From Arthrobacter crystallopoietes (lineage in GTDB: Bacteria; Actinomycetota; Actinomycetes; Actinomycetales; Micrococcaceae), in contig NZ_CP018863.1 in the NCBI RefSeq assembly GCF_002849715.1, positions 3,100,001 to 3,164,000 on the forward strand: a stretch of DNA of 64,000 nucleotides, read 5' to 3'. The position numbers and the translations under genes are program-made. Below, piece after piece: positions 42,685 through 52,422 of the stretch; the first letter of the stretch is position 1; every line of letters starts with the position of its first letter. Under the pieces are notes generated by a model. The model was not told the DNA's origin. It ran no database searches and saw nothing but the letters and a program-made list of their open reading frames with translations.

Positions 42685-43959
42685 TCAAGACAAGCTTTTG
42701 GCAAGTGACCAAGCATCACGGGGGCTTATGAACAAATAGCGTGTCAGCCGCTGGCGGGTGATATGTCGATTCGATAGGTATAGGAGTGCACCAAAGCTGA
42801 GAATATTGCCTCCTAAACTAGCAAATGCCGCTCCAACGATACCGAAGATTGGATACAAGAAAAGAACTAGCGCAATAGTAGTTGCTATAGCCGTGGCTTC
42901 GCCGACAAGAGGACTTTGAGGGCGACCGTAACCTATCAAGCACTGGGTTACCACAATGATGCCAGCACGTGGAACCTGCGTGAAGAGGAGAACCATCATG
43001 ACTGGGACGGCCGGCAGGAATTCATCGCCGAGTACAAAGGAGACGAGCCATGGGAGGCCGGCTGTGACGAAGCTCGCGACGATAAGCGTGCAAGATACAA
43101 CTGTTGCTGTCGTCTTGGGAACCCTTGAGTTATCCCCACGAGCGACATGATTCCGCGTAGGAAGTGCTACAGCATTTGCTAATGCAGACAATATTGCCGC
43201 CAAAGTGGTGGCGACGGCGTAGTATCCGAGATCGGCGGCGCTGGCCAGTACGGTCAACAAGAGGAGATCGATGCGCTGGTTGAGTAACGATAGAGAACCG
43301 GAGGGCCAGCCTCGCAGTCCGAAAGATGTAGCGAGCCGCATTCTGCGTAACGAACTGCTTATTGGCGGAAAGAACTGACGACGGAATAAAGGTATAAGCA
43401 GACCTACTAGAGATGTACTGATGAGAATTAATCCAACATAGAGTGCGGATACTAGGTCCAGAATCAGCATACCTAACATGCCTAAGACTGCGACCGCCTG
43501 GGGAAGTACCTTCAGCACAGCGACCATGCGCCAAAAAGAGGCACCCATTGAAATCGCCGTGACGCAATATCCAAAAATAAACCCTGGCGAAAGAATGGCG
43601 TAAGCCATGAGAAGCCACCATGCTGTTGTTCCGTAAGGCTCAAGTACATTGACTACTACAATGTAAGGACCTACAGCCACTATCCCAATAATAAGTGCAA
43701 GACAGCCGGCAGTTCCTGTTAGGCGGCGCATATCATCGCCCTTAGCCGATCTTCTTGAAAAGTAATCGGGGAGACCCATGCATAATAGCATCGCGAAAAT
43801 GCTGCCCGGAACCATCGCTCTCGCAAGTTCCCCTCGGCCCGCGGGTCCCAGAAGACGTGCTTGAAGCGCGGCTGACGCAAGCCCGAGAATCAAACCTACA
43901 ATGTTCGAAGCAATTAGAAGCACACTTGGGTTGCTAAAGAGTTTTGCGACGAGTCGCAT
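42685..43959 (-). CDS. Polysaccharide flippase (Wzx-like, MVF/MATE superfamily)
   Basis: A polytopic membrane protein of about 424 residues with 11-13 hydrophobic segments. It starts with IASNIVGLILGLASAALQARLLGPAGRGELA, a pattern typical of oligosaccharide flippases that turn lipid-linked repeat units over the membrane. The ATG at 43959 has AAGG six bases upstream; a GTG at 43965 is an alternative. It overlaps the end of the polymerase gene by 26 bases in the same operon. Codon use is AT-rich relative to the flanks. Confidence 0.88.
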   Translation of the reverse strand: MRLVAKLFSNPSVLLIASNIVGLILGLASAALQARLLGPAGRGELARAMVPGSIFAMLLCMGLPDYFSRRSAKGDDMRRLTGTAGCLALIIGIVAVGPYIVVVNVLEPYGTTAWWLLMAYAILSPGFIFGYCVTAISMGASFWRMVAVLKVLPQAVAVLGMLGMLILDLVSALYVGLILISTSLVGLLIPLFRRQFFPPISSSLRRMRLATSFGLRGWPSGSLSLLNQRIDLLLLTVLASAADLGYYAVATTLAAILSALANAVALPTRNHVARGDNSRVPKTTATVVSCTLIVASFVTAGLPWLVSFVLGDEFLPAVPVMMVLLFTQVPRAGIIVVTQCLIGYGRPQSPLVGEATAIATTIALVLFLYPIFGIVGAAFASLGGNILSFGALLYLSNRHITRQRLTRYLFISPRDAWSLAKSLS

Positions 43960-45232
43960 CGGCACCTTTTTCCGTTAACCATGATTTGGGAGGATGCGGC
44001 CATCGGGCAGCAGTCACAATAGCTAGTAGTGCAAGGAGCCCGCCAGAAGACCAGAGAAAGGGGACGGAGATACTGACGAATGCAATGGCAGCTAGTACGG
44101 CGATCATGGACCGGGCCAGCGGATGATTAGTTCGATAGAGCCTGACGCACAACGTAAAATACGGAATGGAGAACAGGAGAATTCCGATACTTCCCGACTT
44201 CAGGAGAATGTTCACATAGACATTATGGGTGTCACGCTTCTTTTCACTAATATCTTCACCGCTGAAGATGACCATTGACCCGGGTCCAGAGCCGATCAAC
44301 ATCGTTATAGGGTCTTCCGAAACTATACGTCCGACAGTTGCCATTTCTGTGACACGGTAGTTGGCCGAAGCCTCATCGGCCCTAGCCAAAAGGTTGAACC
44401 TAGATTCGGATCCGATAGCTCCTCCAGCCAAGAGCGCCGTTGTCAGCACTGCGATCAATGAAAGGGCCCTCAGCGTGAGCGATGTATGCCGCCAGTTGAG
44501 TATCAAACCGAAGGCAATACCAACGGCAGCAGCCAATACGATGCTAAGTGTTTGACTGATCAAGATTTCTAATATGACGAGGGCGAAGGACAGAATCTTG
44601 CTATTTAGCAAGAGAGGAGCTTTGCCAAAGGCGAGAAGTATCGCTAGAACCGGGATCAAGATCTCTCCACCTGGCCGGATATCCCCTGCGGCGCTGCTCG
44701 ACACATTCACCAAAGCATAGGCACCCGGCTCAAGTACTCCTAGTACTCGAAGTACCCAACTCACTACCGCGACGAAGCACGTGCCGTAGGCCAAATAGCA
44801 AACCCATCTAGCTAAGTAAGTCCCACCGTATCGACGCGCGATAACTCCGAGAGGTATCAGGGCTAGGAAAGTCGCAATAATCCGCAGATCAATAACGGGC
44901 CCGGTGGTGTCAACATTACCCAACACCGGAAATGCTGATCTAAGGAGAAGCCACAGAGGCCAGGCTAGGAGAGGGGCCCATATTAGTTGTGGACCTGCTG
45001 AATTGGCACGCTTAAGATAAAGCCGAATGGATGCGACGAGACCCGCTATAAGGAGTAAATCGACCTCACTTAGTGTGCTTCCCGCTAATCCCATGGAAAT
45101 AAGTTCTTCGCCGGGGCGGACCAAGATGATCCACCCGAGGCTCATAAGAATGGTCAATCGGGGTAGTAGCAGCGGAACAGCGACAGCAACCGACACGAGG
45201 CCGATAAGCGGCACTATCGACCCTGGCGACAT
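43934..45232 (-). CDS. O-antigen ligase/polymerase-like protein (Wzy type)
   Basis: A 432-residue membrane protein with about 10-12 hydrophobic segments and a larger loop near residues 265-340 containing MLIGSGPGSMVIF and KRDTHNVYVNILLKSGSIG. The latter is the Wzy_C/O-antigen-ligase-type motif with the conserved His. AAGGAG lies seven bases before the ATG. It probably polymerises repeat units after the flippase; true ligase activity is less likely in this Gram-positive setting. Confidence 0.82.
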   Translation of the reverse strand: MSPGSIVPLIGLVSVAVAVPLLLPRLTILMSLGWIILVRPGEELISMGLAGSTLSEVDLLLIAGLVASIRLYLKRANSAGPQLIWAPLLAWPLWLLLRSAFPVLGNVDTTGPVIDLRIIATFLALIPLGVIARRYGGTYLARWVCYLAYGTCFVAVVSWVLRVLGVLEPGAYALVNVSSSAAGDIRPGGEILIPVLAILLAFGKAPLLLNSKILSFALVILEILISQTLSIVLAAAVGIAFGLILNWRHTSLTLRALSLIAVLTTALLAGGAIGSESRFNLLARADEASANYRVTEMATVGRIVSEDPITMLIGSGPGSMVIFSGEDISEKKRDTHNVYVNILLKSGSIGILLFSIPYFTLCVRLYRTNHPLARSMIAVLAAIAFVSISVPFLWSSGGLLALLAIVTAARWPHPPKSWLTEKGADATRRKTL

Positions 45233-45278
45233 TGCTCGCTCCTTATTGATTCTAAATTCATAGCCGGATCATGCTGCC

Positions 45279-45851
45279 CTATTGAAAGAGGGCACGACGG
45301 CTTGTATCGAGTCTGTAGGCGACGCGTGGCCTCTCTTTGACAGGTTTTGCAGGAATACCAAATGCAATAGTCCATTCCGGTATGTCTTTTGTGACGACAG
45401 CACCGGCGCCGATAACAGCACCAGCTCCAATTGCGACTCCTGGAAGTATAGTGACTCGGCTCCCGATGAAGGCATTGTCGCCAATGCTGACTGGCCCACC
45501 CGTCTGTTCGAATGCTTCAGAGGCTACGTCATGTTCAGCCGTCCAAATCCGAACTTCCGACGCGATGTTTACATTATCACCAATCAATATGCCGTTTCGA
45601 CCATCCAAAAAAGCATCATTGCCTATAATTGAATTTTCCCCTATGACAACACCTTCTGGCTTGAAAAACCTAGCTCTCCAATAAAGTATTGAATTCTTTG
45701 GAAGGGTGACTCCAAGGAATCTTCTATAAAAGAAATTCCGCAGTTTATGGCTGGGCAAACGTCCCACAATCGTGGCAGCGTACAGGCAGCCCCAGTATCT
45801 GACATGGCTAAGTTTGGCTCTCGAATCCATTAAGGTGACGTTATCTTTCAT
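45279..45851 (-). CDS. Hexapeptide-repeat acyltransferase
   Basis: A 190-residue left-handed beta-helix enzyme with many hexapeptide turns (VIGENSIIGNDAFLDGRNGILIG and VSIGDNAFIGSRVTILPGVAIGAGAVIGAGAVV). It has the His-containing IWTAEHDVAS, which probably supplies the catalytic base, and ends with IPAKPVKERP. It resembles WcaF/maltose-acetyltransferase enzymes that acetylate the sugar chain. AGGAG lies six bases before the ATG. It follows rmlA by 12 bases. It is intact, unlike the homologue at 16599. Confidence 0.9.
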   Translation of the reverse strand: MKDNVTLMDSRAKLSHVRYWGCLYAATIVGRLPSHKLRNFFYRRFLGVTLPKNSILYWRARFFKPEGVVIGENSIIGNDAFLDGRNGILIGDNVNIASEVRIWTAEHDVASEAFEQTGGPVSIGDNAFIGSRVTILPGVAIGAGAVIGAGAVVTKDIPEWTIAFGIPAKPVKERPRVAYRLDTSRRALFQ

Positions 45852-45863
45852 CGTGACTCCTAA

Positions 45864-46748
45864 TCACTTCGTTTTTTCCTGCTCCAGGAGACGAAGAAGA
45901 TACGTTCCGTATCCGCTTTTCAAGAGGGGTTTTGCCAGTTCTTCCAGTTCTTTATCACTGACAAACCCATTACGCCATGCAATTTCTTCGGGTGCCCCGA
46001 TTTTCAAACCCTGGCGGGCTTCAATTGTGCGGATATAATTGGAGGCATCGTTCAAAGATTCAAATGTTCCGGTATCGAGCCATGCAGTACCGCGAGGCAG
46101 GACTTCGACCGACAGCCTCTCTTGATCCAAGTAGATTCGATTCACATCGGTTATTTCAAGTTCACCCCGTTGTGAGGGGCGAAGGCTTTTAGCGATGCTG
46201 ATAACGTCGTTGTCATAAAAATAGAGTCCTGGCACCGCATAGTTGCTTTTTGGAATGAGCGGCTTTTCTTCGAGAGACAAAGCGCGGCCCTCACCCGAGA
46301 ACTCCACCACGCCATAGGCTGTGGGGTCAGCCACCCAGTATCCAAAAATGGCTCCACCGTTGATATTTGCATACTTCTGCAACTGGCTCCCCATGCCATG
46401 GCCGTAAAAAATGTTGTCACCGAGGACCAAAGCGGCAGAATCATGGCCTATGTGTTCTTCACCGATGATAAAAGCTTGAGCGAGACCTTCTGGTGACGGT
46501 TGTACTTTGTATGAAAGATTGATGCCGAAGCGCGATCCGTCACCGAGCAATCGTTGAAACTGATCGCTGTCCTGGGGTGTCGTGATGATGAGGATGTCCT
46601 GTATGCCTGCCAGCATCAACGTGGAGAGCGGGTAGTAAATCATAGGTTTGTCATAGACCGGTACCAGTTGCTTGCTGATACCGTGCGTAATCGGATGTAG
46701 GCGTGAGCCGGTTCCTCCGGCAAGAATGATTCCCCGCATGATAGTCAT
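45864..46748 (-). CDS. rmlA: Glucose-1-phosphate thymidylyltransferase
   Basis: A 294-residue RmlA that makes dTDP-glucose. It has [64 protein letters not shown] and [13 protein letters not shown]. The first codons give MTIMRG; the ATG three codons later is equally plausible. It is divergent from rmlB by 62 bases, so both are probably controlled from this gap. It heads the rmlA-acyltransferase-polymerase-flippase operon. Confidence 0.96.
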   Translation of the reverse strand: MTIMRGIILAGGTGSRLHPITHGISKQLVPVYDKPMIYYPLSTLMLAGIQDILIITTPQDSDQFQRLLGDGSRFGINLSYKVQPSPEGLAQAFIIGEEHIGHDSAALVLGDNIFYGHGMGSQLQKYANINGGAIFGYWVADPTAYGVVEFSGEGRALSLEEKPLIPKSNYAVPGLYFYDNDVISIAKSLRPSQRGELEITDVNRIYLDQERLSVEVLPRGTAWLDTGTFESLNDASNYIRTIEARQGLKIGAPEEIAWRNGFVSDKELEELAKPLLKSGYGTYLLRLLEQEKTK

Positions 46749-46807
46749 GTATATAGTGGCCGCAGGCCCCGCTGCAAACCCGAGGACGTTCAGCGGGTAT
46801 CGTTTGA

Positions 46808-47809
<1,002 letters not shown>

Positions 47810-47814
47810 GCAAC

Positions 47815-49224
47815 GTGAGCATCGAATTCTCAAAGAAACTTGCTGTAAGCGAAACACCTATCCCAGGCGTGTTGCTCTTCGAACTGCCGGTCCACGGTGA
47901 CAACCGCGGCTGGTTCAAGGAAAACTGGCAGCGCGAAAAAATGCTTGCCGCTGGCCTGCCCGATTTCCAGCCGATCCAGAACAACATTTCGTTCAATGAA
48001 AAAGCGGGCACGACACGTGGCATCCACGCTGAACCGTGGGACAAGTTTATTTCCGTCGCTTCCGGGCGCATTTTCGGCGCATGGGTGGACCTGCGGGAAG
48101 GCTCGACCTTCGGCACGGTGTTCACTGCCAATCTGGATCCTTCGCGTGCTATCTTTATTCCTCGTGGAGTCGGCAACGCCTTCCAGACTCTGGAAGACAA
48201 CACTGCCTACTCCTACCTGGTCAATGACCACTGGTCTGCCGATGCCCAGGGCCAGTACACGTTCCTGAACCTCGCCGATGAAACCGCCAACATCCCTTGG
48301 CCTATACCCCTGGAGCGGGCGGAGCTCTCTGACAAAGACCGCGTTCACCCCAGCCTGGCGGATGTGTCAGCCATGCCTCAGCGGAAGATTCTGGTTCTTG
48401 GTGCCGACGGGCAGTTAGGCAAAGCCCTCCGGAAGGAATACGGAGACCTGGAACATGTCGAATTTGCTGCGCGAGCAGACTTCGATCTGTCCGACCCAGA
48501 GGCGTATCGAACCAGGAACTGGCGCGACTACGACACCATCATTAACGCCGCCGCATATACCGCCGTCGACCAGGCCGAAACCGGTGACGGACGACAGGCG
48601 GCCTGGGCGATCAATGTGACAGCCGTCGCCGAACTGGCCAAAATTGCTACCCGTTACAATCTCACGCTGGTTCACGTCTCCAGCGACTACGTTTTCGACG
48701 GTACGACGGGGATACACACAGAAGAGGAACCTCTGACGCCGCTTGGTGTGTATGGGCAGACCAAGGCCGCAGGCGATGCAATCGTATCGGTAGTGCCCAG
48801 ACACTACATCGTCCGCACTAGCTGGGTCATCGGCGAGGGTAACAACTTCGTCCGCACTATGGCGAACCTTGCCGCAAAGGGCGTGAGGCCCACCGTTGTC
48901 AATGACCAAATCGGCCGTCTCACCTTCACCCCCGATATAGCGGCTGGGATTCGTCATTTGCTTGAGTCGGGCGCTGGCTACGGTGCATACAATCTGACCA
49001 ATAGCGGAGAGCCGCAGGCATGGGCCGATATCGCCAAAGATGTGTATCAATTAGCTGGAAGTGATGGGGCGGCAGTCACAGGTGTAACGACGGCCGAGTA
49101 TTTCGAAGGCAAACTGGCAGCGCCGCGTCCTCTGAACAGCTCCCTTGGTCTGGACAAGATCCAATCGACAGGATTCTGCCCTGAGGCCTCTAATGTCCGT
49201 CTCAAGGAGTATCTGAGTAATTAG
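47815..49224 (+). CDS. Fused dTDP-4-dehydrorhamnose 3,5-epimerase and reductase (RmlC-RmlD)
   Basis: A 469-residue two-domain enzyme. Residues about 1-180 are an RmlC-type cupin: GDNRGWFKENWQ, GTTRGIHAEPWDK with the catalytic His, and PRGVGNAFQTLEDNTAYSYLVND. Residues about 188-469 are RmlD: KILVLGADGQLGKAL, DTIINAAAYTAVDQAE, HVSSDYVFDG and VYGQTKAAGD with the Tyr-Lys pair. Together the two domains finish dTDP-L-rhamnose. Most bacteria use two separate proteins; the fusion is known in actinobacteria. A GTG at 47806 is an alternative start. Confidence 0.94.
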   Translation: MSIEFSKKLAVSETPIPGVLLFELPVHGDNRGWFKENWQREKMLAAGLPDFQPIQNNISFNEKAGTTRGIHAEPWDKFISVASGRIFGAWVDLREGSTFGTVFTANLDPSRAIFIPRGVGNAFQTLEDNTAYSYLVNDHWSADAQGQYTFLNLADETANIPWPIPLERAELSDKDRVHPSLADVSAMPQRKILVLGADGQLGKALRKEYGDLEHVEFAARADFDLSDPEAYRTRNWRDYDTIINAAAYTAVDQAETGDGRQAAWAINVTAVAELAKIATRYNLTLVHVSSDYVFDGTTGIHTEEEPLTPLGVYGQTKAAGDAIVSVVPRHYIVRTSWVIGEGNNFVRTMANLAAKGVRPTVVNDQIGRLTFTPDIAAGIRHLLESGAGYGAYNLTNSGEPQAWADIAKDVYQLAGSDGAAVTGVTTAEYFEGKLAAPRPLNSSLGLDKIQSTGFCPEASNVRLKEYLSN

Positions 49225-49244
49225 GGGACGAGGAAGTCTCCCCA

Positions 49245-49970
49245 CTTGTGGATTTTAGTGGCCAGGGTCGATCCGTAGTAGGTAAATTCGGCAACTCCAG
49301 GAAAAGGCTCTACTGCGGGGCCAAGTTCCGGGAGCCGGAAGGCTGCATGAGCTGGGTGAAAACGGGTGCCTCGGCGTGGAAGGGCCACAACTTGGTCATC
49401 GCACCCGGCGACTTCAACGGTGAAGGGCGGGACGACTTGGTCTCCCGCAAGCCCGACGGAATACTGTGGTTCGCCCCGGGGTAACTTCGGCAGGTTGGTC
49501 CGGGTCGGCACCGGCTGGCAAATTTACAAGGAGCTGACAGCTGTTGGTGGGGGTTACAACCGTGGCGATAAGAACGACGTCCGCGGCGCCTTCAAAAACG
49601 GAACGCTGTGGTTCTACGCAGATACCGGAAAGATCGGCCGTGGCAACGAGGGCTACAAGCGCCAGGTCGAGATCGGCAGCAGCGCCTGGGCCGACTTATT
49701 CCGGCTGGAAGGCTTCGGGGAAATCAACCGGGACGGAAAGAATGACCTGCTGGCCGTCCGCCCCGATGGCAAGACCTACCTCTACATGGACCGGGCACAG
49801 GCCGTAGCCACAGCCGGCAGCGGTGGCTGGAACGGGTACAGCCGGCTCTTCTGCGCCGGTGACTTCAACCGCGACCGAAAGGCCGAAAGGCTGGGCACCA
49901 AGAGGGACGGTTAGGGATGGTTCTACATCGGTGCGCAGTTCAAAGTTGCCGGGGCTGTTGAGGGCGGGAT
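49245..49970 (+). pseudogene. VCBS/FG-GAP repeat protein remnant, frameshifted and interrupted
   Basis: Four degenerate repeats with Ca-binding-like loops are visible: GDFNGEGRDDLVSRKPDG, NRGDKNDVRGAFKNGTLWFY, EINRDGKNDLLAVRPDGKTYLY and GDFNRDRKAERLGTKRDG. One extra G near 49484 breaks the first frame, and a TAG at 49912-49914 interrupts the last repeat, after which GWFYIGAQFKVAG continues in frame. No N-terminal enzyme or signal is left. Such repeats usually end secreted hydrolases or lectins. It lies directly behind the rhamnose genes at the right edge of the locus. Confidence 0.7.
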
Positions 49971-50003
49971 CTACAGGACAAGCTTTGACTGTCCCGAGAG
50001 AAT

Positions 50004-50037
50004 GGTGCCCGGCCTCGTTGGGGAAAGGCCGGGCACC
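50004..50037. terminator. Strong hairpin behind the rml operon and VCBS remnant
   Basis: Perfect 12-base arms (GGTGCCCGGCCT and complement) with a ten-base loop. No T-run follows. The rest of 49971-50296 has no gene. Confidence 0.5.
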
Positions 50038-50296
50038 GAGCTTGACCGTTCTCCTGCGGGTGCCAGCTCCCGCCGATCAAGATGAAGTAAGTCTGTCGTG
50101 GAGTGCTTGGAAAAATCCGAGTCACCAAGACGGGGGAGAGTCAATCCCCATTGGGTACCTAAAGTTGGGTATGGCTGGTCGTCTGTACAACGCGGCCCGA
50201 CCCTTTTCGTTCCACCGGACATAGCCGGAACCGGGACTGACTAATAGTGTTCAACCTGGCTCGCGGTAGACCGTGGTTGGGGAGGGTAACGTCAGC

Positions 50297-50536
50297 ATGA
50301 AAGGCAGCACTATGAGCAGCGCTCTGTATCGGGACTGGAACGAACTGCCCGGTCTGGAAGTCGAGATCAAGAAGGACGGGCGAAGCGTCCGCACCGGTTA
50401 TGTCGGAGCGGTCACCCGTGGGGCCGATGCGCTGTGGCTGGAGAACCATGGGGCGCAGATGCGGACCCTTTTTGAGAAGGCGGAAGGCTATACCGCCTGG
50501 CCGCTGTCCGGCGAGAGCGAGTTGGCTGCCCGATGA
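50297..50536 (+). CDS. Small hypothetical protein (79 residues)
   Basis: From the ATG at 50297, with GGAGGG about ten bases upstream; a second ATG at 50312 is possible. The protein (MKGSTMSSALYRDWNELPG...) contains LEVEIKKDGRSVRTGYVGAVTRGADALWLE, which looks like a small SH3- or Sm-like barrel. No named family is recognised. It overlaps the next gene by four bases. Confidence 0.65.
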   Translation: MKGSTMSSALYRDWNELPGLEVEIKKDGRSVRTGYVGAVTRGADALWLENHGAQMRTLFEKAEGYTAWPLSGESELAAR

Positions 50537-50751
50537 ACGCTCCCTGTAACACCACCATCGAGGTCCGGGCGGAGAGCCGGGCCGCCAGGGACGAGAGGCT
50601 CAATGCCGCCGTCGAGGAAATGACGGGGCTGGCGAAGATGTGCCGGACCGGTGGCATCCTCGTCACCCGCCACGAGCCCGGGCGGTTCACCGTGGCGATC
50701 AGCGATTCGGTTCCCTACGGCTACACCGAGCAGCTCGACTTCTGTAACTAA
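50533..50751 (+). CDS. Small hypothetical protein (72 residues)
   Basis: Starts MNAPCNTTIEVRAESRAARD and is coupled to the preceding gene by an ATGA overlap. It contains a helical stretch (RLNAAVEEMTGLAKMCR) followed by GGILVTRHEPGRFTVAISDSVPYGYTEQLD, a plausible alpha/beta fold. No family is recognised. It ends overlapping the PucR gene end by four bases. Confidence 0.62.
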   Translation: MNAPCNTTIEVRAESRAARDERLNAAVEEMTGLAKMCRTGGILVTRHEPGRFTVAISDSVPYGYTEQLDFCN

Positions 50752-52250
50752 TTTCGTTGTGGATCCATCGTCTGGTGGATCTGCAACGCAAACCATAGCT
50801 GGGCCAAGGACGATGTCTCGGCCATGTCCAGCCCGGTCAGCTCGCTGATCTTCCGGATCCGGTAAATGACGGTCTGCCGATGGGTGAACAGCGCTGCGGC
50901 GGTCTTCTGCCACGACCGTTGATGGTCAAGGTAAGTTTTCAAGGTCGTGAGCAGATCCGGCTGCTTGCCCCGTTCATACTCCAGGATTGGTCCGAGCAGG
51001 CGCTGCACCATCGCCTGTCCTTCTTCCATGCTGGTCAAGCCCAGCCACGAGGGGCCGTCCCCGTAGCGAACCAGTGTCCTGCCCGTGCTGGCCGCCGTGC
51101 CCAGCGCCCACAGTGATTCCTGCAAGGCGCGCTGCATTCCGGTGGCGCCGGTGGGCCGGCTCATTCCGATTCTGGCGTCGTCGGGCAGTGTGTGCCGCAG
51201 CTGGTCCTCGGTGCACTCGGGCGGCAGGATGATGTGCAGGGTGTTGGACTGGCGCAGACTGACATTCGCCAGGCCATGGCGCCACAGTTCGGCGTGGATG
51301 GTGGCGAGACTTTCTTCGTCCAGCCCCGAGATGGACACGATGAGAAACTTCTCGGCCGGTAGCTGGAAACTCGTGAGCCGGCTTTCCAGATCCGTAAGGG
51401 CATAGCGGCCTTCGAGTGCTTGGGCCAGGAACTCCGCTCCCAGGCGCCGCTGGTCTTCCAGGGCGAGCATGGTGCGGGACAGCTCCAGGCCCAGGACGGA
51501 AGCCGCGTGCAGCAGCACAACTGCGTCCGGGTGCGGCTCCGACAACGGCAGGACCAGCAGCAGCGCGTTGTCATGGGTGGGAACGTCCATCATGAGGACG
51601 TGGCTTCCATCCACGTGGTGCCACTGGAATTTCTTGCCCGACGCCGGAGCCGTTGCGATCAGCGGCTGCAGCTGCCCGGCGAGTTCGGCTGGCAGGGCTT
51701 CTCCGCTGGGGTGCCAGGGGTGGAGGCAGCGGCGGTCCACGACATAGAGCCGGGCATCCAGCTGTGCTGCTACCCCTTGGACCAGGGCCTGCCACTGGTC
51801 TGCGCGCGGGCCGGCCAATCGCAGCAGGTCGTAGATCCTGGCCGTTTGCCGCAGCCGGCGCGACTCCTCCAGCAGGGAGGACTCGGCCACGGACCGCGCG
51901 ATGGAAATGAACGGTAGCGGGTACGGCACGTTGATGACCGGCAGCGGCAGCCGGTCGCAGGCTTCCAGGAATTCGGGTGTGAGTTCCGGCGCGTGCATCT
52001 TTTCGCCGATGGCCAGCGCGCTCGCCCCGGCGGCGACCAAGGCCTCTGCCAGCGCGACCTGGCCCGCGGGGTCGGCCGGGATGGAGAGGCCGTTGGTCAT
52101 CATGATCTCCCCGCCGGTCACCCACTCCCACAGCCTCGGCAGGTCCGAGGTATGCGCCCACGTGATCCGCTGCTGCAGGCCGTCCGAGCCGGCCAGCAGA
52201 CTCAAACCCAGCTGCGGCTCGGCCAGCAGCTCGGCAACCGTTATCGACAT
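50748..52250 (-). CDS. PucR family transcriptional regulator
   Basis: A 500-residue regulator. The N-terminal PucR ligand domain (residues about 1-120) has SITVAELLAEPQLGLSLLAG, GGEIMMTNGL and AIGEKMHAPELTPEFLEACDRLPLPVI. A middle GGDEF-like/CdaR region follows. The C-terminal helix-turn-helix is LLTTLKTYLDHQRSWQKTAAALFTHRQTVIYRIRKI. AGGAG lies five bases before the ATG. It is divergent from the transporter and ureohydrolase genes, which it probably controls; PucR proteins sense purine-breakdown or nitrogen compounds. Confidence 0.93.
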   Translation of the reverse strand: MSITVAELLAEPQLGLSLLAGSDGLQQRITWAHTSDLPRLWEWVTGGEIMMTNGLSIPADPAGQVALAEALVAAGASALAIGEKMHAPELTPEFLEACDRLPLPVINVPYPLPFISIARSVAESSLLEESRRLRQTARIYDLLRLAGPRADQWQALVQGVAAQLDARLYVVDRRCLHPWHPSGEALPAELAGQLQPLIATAPASGKKFQWHHVDGSHVLMMDVPTHDNALLLVLPLSEPHPDAVVLLHAASVLGLELSRTMLALEDQRRLGAEFLAQALEGRYALTDLESRLTSFQLPAEKFLIVSISGLDEESLATIHAELWRHGLANVSLRQSNTLHIILPPECTEDQLRHTLPDDARIGMSRPTGATGMQRALQESLWALGTAASTGRTLVRYGDGPSWLGLTSMEEGQAMVQRLLGPILEYERGKQPDLLTTLKTYLDHQRSWQKTAAALFTHRQTVIYRIRKISELTGLDMAETSSLAQLWFALQIHQTMDPQRN

Positions 52251-52422
52251 ACGCGCTCCTGGAAGCGGGCAGAACGCCGTCGTACTTTGCGGCTTTTATA
52301 CATATGTCTAAGTGTCCTCTCTCTTTGTAGTCAATCGAAGGGTACTGGCAGTGAGCCGGATCACGAATGATTGAACCATCACGATCCAGCTCAACGATGA
52401 GCATTCACGAGAGAGGGCGGCT

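Noticed and set aside
49221..49511. A 96-codon minus-strand frame opposite the VCBS remnant
   Set aside because: Its tail looks faintly like a repeat end, but the plus strand carries clear VCBS loops in both frames. Judged a shadow.
52251..52422. A guanidine riboswitch before the transporter-ureohydrolase operon
   Set aside because: I looked for the conserved ykkC-type sequences because of the substrate class and saw none. Only a weak GGATC/GATCC inverted repeat is present.
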